Assembly: GCF_902779965.1 (NCBI RefSeq)
Contig: NZ_CACZDK010000021.1
Coordinates: 1 to 53,076 of the forward strand
DNA length: 53,076 nucleotides
Reading direction: 5' to 3'
Source of the DNA: Fibrobacter succinogenes
Lineage (GTDB): Bacteria; Fibrobacterota; Fibrobacteria; Fibrobacterales; Fibrobacteraceae
This document shows, piece after piece, positions 45,518 to 52,140 of this stretch. How positions within the stretch are numbered: position 1 is the stretch's first letter; the number at the start of each line of letters is the position of its first letter. The position numbers were made by a program, and so were the translations under genes. Under the pieces are notes generated by a model. That model was not told the origin of the DNA. It saw nothing but the letters and a program-made list of their open reading frames with translations, and ran no database searches.

Positions 45518-46994
45518 CAACAACATATTGCCGCAGACAAGCGGAGACTTGAGCATCGTACACTATGCTGACGCTCAAGGCAACGAAAACTTTTTTATCC
45601 GTGCATGGGCGAAAGGCAGCAAAGTACTTATCCCGTTGAAGGAAGTGATGGACGATGTGAACTCGTCAATCGAAAACATCAAGAAACTTATCCCGGAAGG
45701 AACAAGCGAACAGAACCCGCATGTAAACAACTTAAAGCTCTACAAGGAGTTGCACCGCGTACCCAACGGCGGCACCTTGCTTGCAGGTGCGAAAGTTGGC
45801 GACATCCTTTGGGTGGACCCGGAAAACGGCGACAAGTACTTCTTTGACAAAGCCGTCTATCCTGTATCGCAGGCAGTCGCTGACGGGCTTGAATCCGTTG
45901 GCGTGGTGGCGGACGTTGACGGGCGAAAGCTTCTTATTCTCCACAAGGACGAATCCACCGATTTGCAGTTCGCCAACTGCTGGTTGTTCAAGGTAACCGG
46001 CATACATCTTGATGGCACGACCAACACGCTCAATATGCAGCAACACGCATCTAACGATTCCGCGGTTCCGGCAGGAACATTCACGGACAACATGTCCACC
46101 ACGCTTGCCGAGTTCTGTACGGCGCTTGATACGTGGCTCCGCGAGCACCAAACCGTGGCGGGCGCTTCCGAAACAAATTGGCATTGTGAACTCATGCCGG
46201 ACGCTGACGGTGTGGACTCTTGCTTCATCGTTGTCGATACTAACCGTTGGCAAAACCGTCTTTCGCCGATTGCAAGCGGTTCAACGGCAACAGCTGAATT
46301 CTATATGTGGCAATTTGTAAAGCAGAACACAGACCGAACTACGTTATTACGCAACAACGGGTCTAACGTTTATTACGCCGGATGGAACAAGGAACAACTT
46401 ATCGAGTGGTTCAGCGACCAAACACATTCCTCCATTTCCCCGACAGATGACCCGAACGGCACGGGACTTCTAAACAAGTCGGACTTCGAAGGCTCAAGTT
46501 ATCCGAATGTCAAGGCGGCATATAACAACGACTATACAACATACATCGAAGCCATGATGATGAAGTGGCCTAGCGCAACGGGTTCGCAAGCAGTATTTGA
46601 TGGAACAGGTCCAGCTATCGGTGCCGCTCTCGGAACTCATACCCACAAGAACCTTAGTGGAGAAACTGTCTACACGTTCACCGCTAACAGATACTCTTAT
46701 ACGAGAGCCACGGAAGCGACACGAAAGAGCGATGACCTGGGCGATGGTAGTTGGTATTTGCCGGACGTTGTAGACTCGTTTAAGGTGTTTTCAAAGATGA
46801 AAGTTGACGGTACGGACGCTATAAATGATAGTTTGTCTGAAATTTCATCGCGGCGCTCGTTGTCGGTGTCACGCTGGTGTTGCTCGCGTTCTTTCAGTGT
46901 TTCCGGTTGGATAACACACTTAGGGGGCCATTTAAATTATCCGAGCTTCGATGCCAAAAGTAGGGTTTGTGCTGTTGCGCTGTTGGAATATTAA
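45510..46994 (+). CDS. Tail fibre with anchor module and a lectin-like C-terminus, 494 aa
   Basis: The anchor is GDLSIVHYADAQGNENFFIR, then SKVLIPLKEVMDDV and IPEGTSEQN. Middle residues hold a capping domain (NGGTLLAGAKVGDILWVDPE). The end (GDGSWYLPDVVDSFKVFSKM ... SRVCAVALLEY) resembles the C-type-lectin/FISUMP fold used as a receptor-binding tip, with a Ser/Arg/Cys/Trp-rich variable-looking stretch (SRWCCSRSFSVSGWITH). AGGAGGCAGAAA is the ribosome binding site. Confidence 0.75.
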   Translation: MSSNNILPQTSGDLSIVHYADAQGNENFFIRAWAKGSKVLIPLKEVMDDVNSSIENIKKLIPEGTSEQNPHVNNLKLYKELHRVPNGGTLLAGAKVGDILWVDPENGDKYFFDKAVYPVSQAVADGLESVGVVADVDGRKLLILHKDESTDLQFANCWLFKVTGIHLDGTTNTLNMQQHASNDSAVPAGTFTDNMSTTLAEFCTALDTWLREHQTVAGASETNWHCELMPDADGVDSCFIVVDTNRWQNRLSPIASGSTATAEFYMWQFVKQNTDRTTLLRNNGSNVYYAGWNKEQLIEWFSDQTHSSISPTDDPNGTGLLNKSDFEGSSYPNVKAAYNNDYTTYIEAMMMKWPSATGSQAVFDGTGPAIGAALGTHTHKNLSGETVYTFTANRYSYTRATEATRKSDDLGDGSWYLPDVVDSFKVFSKMKVDGTDAINDSLSEISSRRSLSVSRWCCSRSFSVSGWITHLGGHLNYPSFDAKSRVCAVALLEY

Positions 46995-47012
46995 CTTATA
47001 AGGAGAGACACT

Positions 47013-48488
47013 ATGCAAAAACAAAATTTTTTGGACCCGCAAATCAGCGGAAACAACAACATCGTTAAACTTACAGACGCACTTGGAAATCCAAATTACT
47101 TTGTGCGCTCTTTCAAGCAAGGCGCCGAGGTACTTATTCCTTTGGCGGATGTTATCGGGTATGTTAATGCTAGTACGCAAGACATAAAAAGCGTCATCCC
47201 ACCCGACACATCGGCAGAAAACCAGCTCGTCAACGAAAAAATATTAAACAACATTGCGCCTGATTTTAAACCGTCTGTAGCTTGCGAAGTTGGTAAAACT
47301 TATTGGTACAAAGGAAACTTGTACGAATGTGTTACTGCTCACACAGGCCCGTGGGTTGCGGAGCATTTTTCTCAAACGAGTGTTGATGCGCTGTTTGCTA
47401 AAAATTTTACAATAATAGATCTCAACGATATTAGCTATTGGGTTAATGGCGAAGTCAAATCTGGAACGGGTTACGTAAACCCCGATAATCATACACGACT
47501 AGCCACTAAGATGATACAGTTTGACCCGACTGCTGTACTATCGTTTGTTAAAAAAGAAGGGGTGTCGTTCGACTATTCGATATATTGCTATGACAAATAT
47601 AAGAGATACTTGGGCCATAAGGATGGGAAGTTATCCATAAGCGAAGCAGTGCATGACTATCCTGCTGCTGTTTGGTTTAGGCTCGGTCTGATCCAAGTTA
47701 GCGGTGTTACCCCGGTAAGTGCCGCCAATATCGGTAATATCGCCGTATTCGAAAAAACGCCATCAAAAAAATATGCGCTAATGTCCGAATTTTCAGCGTT
47801 AGAGAGTTCGGATAAGCTGTCCGGTAAAATTTGGTACGCTTGCGGCGATAGTTTTACAGAAGGCGCGGTGGATGATTCGCCAATGCCAAGTGGCATGTAT
47901 GCGGGCAAAAAACAAGTGTATCCATACTTTATAGGCAATAGGACTGGAATGGAAGTGCACAACATTGCCGTGAGTGGAAGCACGATTGCATATATAGAAG
48001 GGACATCGACAGCGTCTAATTGCTTTACTTATCCTATAACCGGTAAACTATACACTATTCCAGAATACGCAGAATACATCACGCTGAAATTTGGTATAAA
48101 CGACAGTCACCAAAATGTGCCGATAGGTACGATTGACGATGATACAAATGCGACACTATATGGAGCGTGGAATGTCGCTATATCATACCTTTTGAACAAG
48201 TGCCCGTTTGCGAAAATTGGCGTCATTGTGACGAACGGGTGTGATTCTCCCGAGTATTCCCAGGTGGGAAAAGACATCGCTAAAAAGTGGGGTCTTGCTT
48301 ACCTTGATGAAAATTTTGGATACGAAGTACCTCTCTTGCATAGAGTAAACGGAAAACCATTGGTATGTGCAGAAGCGCACCAAAATCGCCTAGAAAATTT
48401 CCGAGTGTCTGAAGTTAATACTCACCCAAATGATAAGGCTCACGAGTACGAAAGTACATTTGTTGAAGCTTGGCTCCGAACGTTGTAA
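47013..48488 (+). CDS. Tail fibre with anchor module and SGNH/GDSL hydrolase domain, 491 aa
   Basis: Anchor module at residues 8-75 (SGNNNIVKLTDALGNPNYFV, AEVLIPLADVIGYV, VIPPDTSAENQLVN). From about residue 270 an SGNH hydrolase is clear: YACGDSFTEGA (nucleophile Ser), a block with SGSTIAY, KFGINDSHQN (GxND) and NTHPNDKAHEY (catalytic Asp/His). Such domains de-esterify or deacetylate surface polysaccharide during adsorption. It is AT-richer than its neighbours, suggesting recent exchange. AAGGAGAGAC precedes the ATG. Confidence 0.85.
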   Translation: MQKQNFLDPQISGNNNIVKLTDALGNPNYFVRSFKQGAEVLIPLADVIGYVNASTQDIKSVIPPDTSAENQLVNEKILNNIAPDFKPSVACEVGKTYWYKGNLYECVTAHTGPWVAEHFSQTSVDALFAKNFTIIDLNDISYWVNGEVKSGTGYVNPDNHTRLATKMIQFDPTAVLSFVKKEGVSFDYSIYCYDKYKRYLGHKDGKLSISEAVHDYPAAVWFRLGLIQVSGVTPVSAANIGNIAVFEKTPSKKYALMSEFSALESSDKLSGKIWYACGDSFTEGAVDDSPMPSGMYAGKKQVYPYFIGNRTGMEVHNIAVSGSTIAYIEGTSTASNCFTYPITGKLYTIPEYAEYITLKFGINDSHQNVPIGTIDDDTNATLYGAWNVAISYLLNKCPFAKIGVIVTNGCDSPEYSQVGKDIAKKWGLAYLDENFGYEVPLLHRVNGKPLVCAEAHQNRLENFRVSEVNTHPNDKAHEYESTFVEAWLRTL

Positions 48489-48512
48489 TGATATTAACAA
48501 AACGGTGAATCT

Positions 48513-48797
48513 ATGTCAAATTCCAATTACAACGAAAACGAAAAGTGGCGCAAGTTCTTACAGCCTGTCATCACCGGCCTTATAGCTATGATGACCGCGG
48601 TTGTGGGTTACTTGCAGTATTTGCAGAAACAAGAGAGCGACAGGCGTGATTCCCGAATTGCCGTTCTCGAAGTGCAGGTAAGCGAGCAATCAAAGCGCAG
48701 CGACAAGTTTGATGTCGATATAGACAACTTCAAGGCTCTACTATCGGACATACGTTCGGACGTGTCATTTATCCGAGGGAAGATGGAGAAGCGCTGA
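48513..48797 (+). CDS. Holin-like small membrane protein with coiled coil, 94 aa
   Basis: Residues 14-33 (FLQPVITGLIAMMTAVVGYL) form one membrane helix, followed by a coiled coil (QKQESDRRDSRIAVLEVQVS) to the C-terminus. This is like XhlA-type or other class III-like lysis proteins, though there the order of helix and coil may differ. It is the first gene of the lysis block, just before two tiny nested frames. Confidence 0.6.
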   Translation: MSNSNYNENEKWRKFLQPVITGLIAMMTAVVGYLQYLQKQESDRRDSRIAVLEVQVSEQSKRSDKFDVDIDNFKALLSDIRSDVSFIRGKMEKR

Positions 48798-48889
48798 TGT
48801 GGATTATTACGCTGCTCATGGTGCTAGGCACGCTAAACGCGGAGTTTACCGATGATAAAGAAAGCCTTGATAACGTCAAACGCGATTAA
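48797..48889 (+). CDS. Tiny lysis-region protein, 30 aa
   Basis: MWIITLLMVLGTLNAEFTDD and ten further residues: a signal-like hydrophobic start with Ala-Glu after residue 15. It has GGAG eight bases before the ATG, inside the end of the holin-like gene, and its start overlaps that gene's stop by one base. It could be a small exported lysis factor (Rz1-like in position, but without a lipobox Cys). Confidence 0.45.
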   Translation: MWIITLLMVLGTLNAEFTDDKESLDNVKRD

Positions 48890-48929
48890 CTTGGTCATGT
48901 TCGTGTACTTTATCCTGGAGGAATTATGA
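48852..48929 (+). CDS. Tiny nested membrane protein, 25 aa
   Basis: MIKKALITSNAINLVMFVYF and five more residues, one short membrane helix, encoded in a different frame inside the previous small gene. GCGGAG lies eight bases before its ATG and its stop overlaps the DUF1353 start (ATGA). Two overlapping small frames with ribosome binding sites in the lysis block recall nested spanin genes, but the homology is not demonstrable. Confidence 0.4.
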   Translation: MIKKALITSNAINLVMFVYFILEEL

Positions 48930-49441
48930 GTAGAACAAAATGCACGGTCAAAAGCGTAAAGGCTTCGCCGTTCATTACAACATCCGGTCGCCCGTTTACA
49001 TTCTTGGGTACCGCGTGTATTTCAATAGAACTGGTACGAACCTATACGGACGACAAAACCGAAAAAGCGTTGCTTAACATAAAAATTCGTCCCGGCTACA
49101 AAACGGACGGGGCAAGCACATTTTTTCCGATTTCGTTGCTTGTGCCGCAATGGGTTCCAGGTGACGACAATTACAACGCCGCCCCGGTTGCTCACGATGT
49201 GCTGTACATGCTCGGCGGTATAGTCGATGGTGTACACGAGCCCGTGAAGTTAAGCCGCGAAGAAGTGGACGACATTTTGCGCGGCGTTTGGCGTTGCTGG
49301 GGAATGTCCCGCTTTGTTGCAGGGTGCGCAGACAAGGGCGTCGAGGTTTTCGCGGGAGGAAAATATCACTGGGGCAATGATTGCTATAACGTGCGCCAAT
49401 TTGTTGATGTAAAATGGGAGGTGGCTGCATGCTCACGCTAG
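48926..49441 (+). CDS. DUF1353 protein, 171 aa
   Basis: The motif pair IRPGYKTDGASTFFP and NAAPVAHDVLYMLGG, followed by SREEVDDILRGVWR, is the DUF1353 signature; the conserved Asp, His and Asp could form an active site. DUF1353 genes are common next to phage lysis genes and have been suggested as accessory cell-wall or virion proteins. It is preceded by CTGGAGGAATT and overlaps the DUF5675 gene by 13 bp. Confidence 0.75.
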   Translation: MSRTKCTVKSVKASPFITTSGRPFTFLGTACISIELVRTYTDDKTEKALLNIKIRPGYKTDGASTFFPISLLVPQWVPGDDNYNAAPVAHDVLYMLGGIVDGVHEPVKLSREEVDDILRGVWRCWGMSRFVAGCADKGVEVFAGGKYHWGNDCYNVRQFVDVKWEVAACSR

Positions 49442-49830
49442 TCCGCTATACTCGAACAGAAACGGCCATTCTAGGCTCTCTTTACCTGAATGGTGCTTTT
49501 GTCTGCTACACGCTCGAAAACGAAGCCAAGGCGATTCCGTGCGGCATGTACACCGTGCATAACAGTAAGTCACCGAAGTTCAAGCGCGAGCTTCCGCTTC
49601 TTACTTCGGGCAAGGTAAGCGCAAGCCGCGGGATTCGTATTCACGTTGGGAACACGGCTAAGGACTCGCAGGGTTGTGTGCTCGTTGGCATGACAAGAGA
49701 GGTACACCTTCTCGGAGGCTCGAAGCTCAATGAGTCAAAGAACGCCGAGACGATGGTAACGATGATTTGCCGTAACGAATCGAATCTTGTCATTGTCGAT
49801 AACTACAAGCAGGGAATGACGGATAAATGA
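49429..49830 (+). CDS. DUF5675 protein, candidate cell-wall enzyme
   Basis: ETAILGSLYLNGAFVCYTLE, IPCGMYTVHNSKSPKF and especially RGIRIHVGNTAKDSQGCVLV match DUF5675, whose HxGN...DSxGC pattern resembles the catalytic site of L,D-transpeptidases. In phages it often stands where an endolysin would be. The start at 49429 has GGGAGGTGG; a reading five codons longer is less likely. No other lysin is visible, so it is the best endolysin candidate, with low certainty on activity. Confidence 0.75.
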   Translation: MLTLVRYTRTETAILGSLYLNGAFVCYTLENEAKAIPCGMYTVHNSKSPKFKRELPLLTSGKVSASRGIRIHVGNTAKDSQGCVLVGMTREVHLLGGSKLNESKNAETMVTMICRNESNLVIVDNYKQGMTDK

Positions 49831-50210
49831 TATTCACGATTCCTTACGACACGCCGAGCAAGAAGAACAGCCGCATAGTAAACAGAAGGACTGGCCGTAG
49901 CTTTCCAAGCAAGGCTTACAGCGATTGGCATGTTAAGGCCTCTCTTTGGATAAGGACGCACTACTCGATCAATGCTTTGGGCAACGGGCCGTTCTCGGTC
50001 AGCATGGCTTTCAATCACGGCACGTTGCGCAGGTGCGACAGTGACAACAAGGCAAGCTCCATTCTGGACTTGCTTGTCGATTTGGGCGTGATAGAGGACG
50101 ATAGCTGGCAGGTAGTCCGCAGCCTTAGCGTAACGAACTATTACGAGAAGGCTATGCCTAGCGTAACGGTGAAGATTTTCCCATATACGGAAGAATTTAT
50201 AAGCAAGTAG
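49827..50210 (+). CDS. rusA: RusA-family Holliday-junction resolvase
   Basis: IPYDTPSKKNSRIVNRRTGR at the N-terminus and RRCDSDNKASSILDLLVDLG followed by VIEDDSWQVV give the RusA fold with its catalytic aspartates (DSDN and EDD). It resolves branched DNA so that it can be packaged. It is 127 residues, normal for the family. It lies at the very end of the late operon, overlapping DUF5675 by ATGA, while RusA is more often in the early region. Confidence 0.9.
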   Translation: MIFTIPYDTPSKKNSRIVNRRTGRSFPSKAYSDWHVKASLWIRTHYSINALGNGPFSVSMAFNHGTLRRCDSDNKASSILDLLVDLGVIEDDSWQVVRSLSVTNYYEKAMPSVTVKIFPYTEEFISK

Positions 50211-50241
50211 AAACCAGTAGTCGGGGAGACTACAAAAAAAG

Positions 50242-50272
50242 GCCCTCGGTGGGAAACCATCGGGGGCTTTTT
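50242..50272 (+). terminator. Terminator of the late operon
   Basis: GCCCTCGGTGG (50242-50252), loop GAAA, CCATCGGGGGC (50257-50267): an 11-bp stem with two G-U pairs and a GNRA tetraloop, followed by five T. It ends the rightward late transcript 32 bp after the RusA stop. Confidence 0.9.
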
Positions 50273-50278
50273 GCGTAC

Positions 50279-50359
50279 AAAAAAAACGCTCGACAATTAG
50301 TATTGTCAAGCGTCAATTAACAAGAGGTATCAAACAATATAGTCATTGCTGATGATTGA
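50279..50359 (-). ncRNA. Predicted leftward small RNA complementary to early-gene leaders, about 80 nt
   Basis: It starts near 50359 behind a near-consensus promoter and ends at a terminator made of CGCTTGACAAT-ACTA-ATTGTCGAGCG followed by eight T on the leftward strand (50279-50312). It contains no convincing reading frame. Bases 50319-50329 encode TACCTCTTGTT, exactly complementary over 11 bases to the ribosome binding site leader AACAAGAGGTA of the early genes at 927-1514 and 17963-18331, and 9 bases to that at 11657-11899. It could silence early genes late in infection. Alternatively the segment is a decayed early leader on the + strand. Confidence 0.5.
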
Positions 50360-50394
50360 TAAATCAATATAGCAACGTAAACTTTATTTGTCAA
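50355..50394 (-). promoter_or_regulatory. Near-consensus promoter of the leftward small RNA, with palindrome
   Basis: On the leftward strand TTGACA (50389-50394), 17 bp, TATATT (50366-50371). ATTGAT-AA-ATCAAT (50355-50368) is a palindrome across the -10 and start site, so the RNA is probably regulated. Confidence 0.7.
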
Positions 50395-50444
50395 GCGTGC
50401 CTTTCTCGTCCTGGAAAACGAAAGGTAAATTTAAATGAATAAAA

Positions 50445-50831
50445 TCATTTGCCCGTCGAATTAGTTACGTAAACATGAAGCGGTTTAATGTCAGGTCCTT
50501 GACTTAGCACAGTACCGACAACAGCAGTGACAAAAACTAAAACAAGAAGCGCTAAAATGACGGCTATAATAGTTTCTTTTTCTGCTCTGACATGATATTC
50601 TTCGCATCCAAGTTTTTCAGCTTCCGAAATACGTTCTATTGCTTCTTTTTCAATTTCTTTTTTATCAATTCTAAAATTTTCGTTATTACGCTTCAATAGT
50701 GCGTTATCTTCTTCTAGCTGTGCTATCCTTGCATTCAGCTCGTCCGCATACTGCTTGCGCATGACGAGCGTGCTTTGAGGGTATTTGGCGTAAGCATCGC
50801 CAAGCGTCTCGAAATTGTCATTTTCTGCCAT
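50445..50831 (-). CDS. Coiled-coil membrane protein, 128 aa
   Basis: Residues 25-85 are a long coiled coil (YADELNARIAQLEEDNALLK) and residues 88-112 one membrane helix (TIIAVILALLVLVFVTAVVG), with a short C-terminal tail. The predicted topology is a cytoplasmic coiled coil anchored in the inner membrane. It is the last gene of the leftward 52.1-50.4 kb early operon. Unknown family; anchoring of phage components or superinfection exclusion are possible. Confidence 0.65.
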   Translation of the reverse strand: MAENDNFETLGDAYAKYPQSTLVMRKQYADELNARIAQLEEDNALLKRNNENFRIDKKEIEKEAIERISEAEKLGCEEYHVRAEKETIIAVILALLVLVFVTAVVGTVLSQGPDIKPLHVYVTNSTGK

Positions 50832-50844
50832 AACCTAACCTTCT

Positions 50845-51207
50845 TTACTTTTCCCCATTATCCGATGACGTTCCCCATTCGCCGGAGTAGATGCCGTAAA
50901 TGTTCATGCAATGCGGGGCGTTTGTCTCGCCTGCGTAACGTTCCGTAAGGACGCGGACTTGAAGCCTGCTGGGGCGTGTATAGGTTCTGTGGATTCTGTA
51001 CCACGTTTCGCGGCAAATGTTGACGAGTTCCGCATGGTCGTTCTCGATGTCGATCGTTACGGCTTGCGGCTCTGCATTATCCGTCCTTACCGTTTCCGTT
51101 GTCTGTTGTTGCTCCTGCTTTAATTTGCTTGCGAGAGCGTTTGTGAAGAATTGTGCGTTGGCGAAAGTGGCGAGCAATGCCACGGTCATTATCAATTTGG
51201 TTCTCAT
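50845..51207 (-). CDS. Secreted or periplasmic early protein, 120 aa
   Basis: The N-terminus MRTKLIMTVALLATFANAQF is a good signal peptide with an ANA-Q cleavage site near residue 18. The mature part starts with a Gln-rich stretch and contains two cysteines (NICRETWY, PHCMNIYG) that might form a disulfide. The start at 51205-51207 follows AAAGGAGAAAAT; a longer reading has no signal peptide at its start. An exported early phage protein suggests a role at the envelope, such as exclusion of other phages. Confidence 0.65.
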   Translation of the reverse strand: MRTKLIMTVALLATFANAQFFTNALASKLKQEQQQTTETVRTDNAEPQAVTIDIENDHAELVNICRETWYRIHRTYTRPSRLQVRVLTERYAGETNAPHCMNIYGIYSGEWGTSSDNGEK

Positions 51208-51422
51208 TGAATTTTCTCCTTTATTTTCAGCCGTTCTTTGAACGTAATAATCTTTTCCAGGTCTTGGCAGGCATGCCAAGGATTAATCCAGCGGTTAATC
51301 ATGAGGACAAGCTGTACATCGCTCGGGCATTCGTTCTGGTGGTCCATGCGGTGAGGAGCTACAATTGCATAAAGCTTCTTTGCTTTTTCTAGACGCTGTT
51401 TATCATATTCTGTTAGCGCCAT
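51204..51422 (-). CDS. Small helical protein, 72 aa
   Basis: The product (MALTEYDKQRLEKAKKLYAI...) is charged and helical with one tryptophan/histidine-rich stretch (INRWINPWHACQDLEK). AAGGAACGG precedes the ATG, and the stop overlaps the next start by ATGA. Unknown function. Confidence 0.6.
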   Translation of the reverse strand: MALTEYDKQRLEKAKKLYAIVAPHRMDHQNECPSDVQLVLMINRWINPWHACQDLEKIITFKERLKIKEKIQ

Positions 51423-51425
51423 TGT

Positions 51426-51653
51426 TTACCGTTCCTTCTTGAAAAATAGTTTTCCTTCTGGAGTTATCCATAATGACGGCCTGTTTCCGTCAGCCAGCTC
51501 GTTAGCGTTTTCGTGGCACAGCTTGAGCCATTGAATCGTATTCTTTGCGACTACTTTCGCCTTCTTGTCCTTTGCCATGCCTTCGGATTGCTCAATAAGC
51601 ATGCGAATTGCGGCTCTGTAGCCTTCCATGAAGGCGATGTTTATGCGTTGCAA
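51426..51653 (-). CDS. Small helical protein, TTG start, 75 aa
   Basis: A strong GGAGGTG ribosome binding site stands before a TTG start (51651-51653): MQRINIAFMEGYRAAIRMLI. The protein is mostly helical with a basic middle (KDKKAKVVAKN). A later ATG (codon 9) lacks a ribosome binding site. Unknown function. Confidence 0.6.
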   Translation of the reverse strand: MQRINIAFMEGYRAAIRMLIEQSEGMAKDKKAKVVAKNTIQWLKLCHENANELADGNRPSLWITPEGKLFFKKER

Positions 51654-51781
51654 ATCTTCACCTCCGTTATTTTTTCCCTAAATCCGTTTGCGCAGCATTC
51701 GCACAACGGCACGAACACGCGCATCCATCGCATGCGATACTCCTTGCACTTGCGTTCACGTCTGAACCACCAGCAATTCAT
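51641..51781 (-). CDS. Small basic cysteine-rich protein, 46 aa
   Basis: MNCWWFRRERKCKEYRMRWM followed by CECCANGFREK: five cysteines near residues 3, 12 and 27-30 and a very basic middle. GGGGAATGACGC precedes the ATG at 51779-51781. It overlaps the following gene by 13 bp, covering its ribosome binding site. It might bind zinc and nucleic acid. Confidence 0.5.
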   Translation of the reverse strand: MNCWWFRRERKCKEYRMRWMRVFVPLCECCANGFREKITEVKICNA

Positions 51782-51784
51782 GCG

Positions 51785-52060
51785 TCATTCCCCAGTGTGG
51801 ATGATTACCGGCTTTACACCGCCTTCTATGGCGCGGATAGCGTCAAGTAGTGCATCTTCAAGGTCAAGATCAACGGCGCATATTCTATCAATCGAAGGCC
51901 TGCAAGCCGCCTTGTCGTAATCGTACACGCCTACTACTGCTGTCCTTGATTCTTTCGGGATTGTGTAGCCGACAATCGCATGGTCGAAATTATCCGGAAG
52001 AAGGACGGCGTTGCCTTCGATGGCTTCAGCTGCCTTGAGTACCATTTCTCGTTTATTCAA
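51785..52060 (-). CDS. Unknown early protein, TTG start, 91 aa
   Basis: AAGGAGTTCAGA lies before the TTG at 52058-52060, giving MNKREMVLKAAEAIEGNAVL. The middle is beta-rich (HAIVGYTIPKESRTAVVGVY) and the C-terminus has an acidic helix (VDLDLEDALLDAIRAIEGG). It is the first gene behind the 52.1 kb promoter. No family recognised. Confidence 0.65.
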   Translation of the reverse strand: MNKREMVLKAAEAIEGNAVLLPDNFDHAIVGYTIPKESRTAVVGVYDYDKAACRPSIDRICAVDLDLEDALLDAIRAIEGGVKPVIIHTGE

Positions 52061-52073
52061 TCTGAACTCCTTT

Positions 52074-52108
52074 TTTACACATAAAACTAGAATATGCGGA
52101 GGATGCAA
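52074..52108 (-). promoter_or_regulatory. Probable early promoter with operator-like motif
   Basis: TTGCAT (52103-52108) is 17 bp from TTTATG (52080-52085), a weak -10, on the leftward strand. TTTTATGTGTAAA (52074-52086) resembles the palindromes of the other early promoters in sequence and place. A/T-rich GTAATG words lie upstream. Confidence 0.45.
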
Positions 52109-52140
52109 GAAATTACTTTTTTATTACAAAAACATTACAT

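Noticed and set aside
46740-46994. Diversity-generating retroelement acting on the fibre tip
   Set aside because: No reverse transcriptase, accessory gene or template repeat is seen anywhere in the genome.
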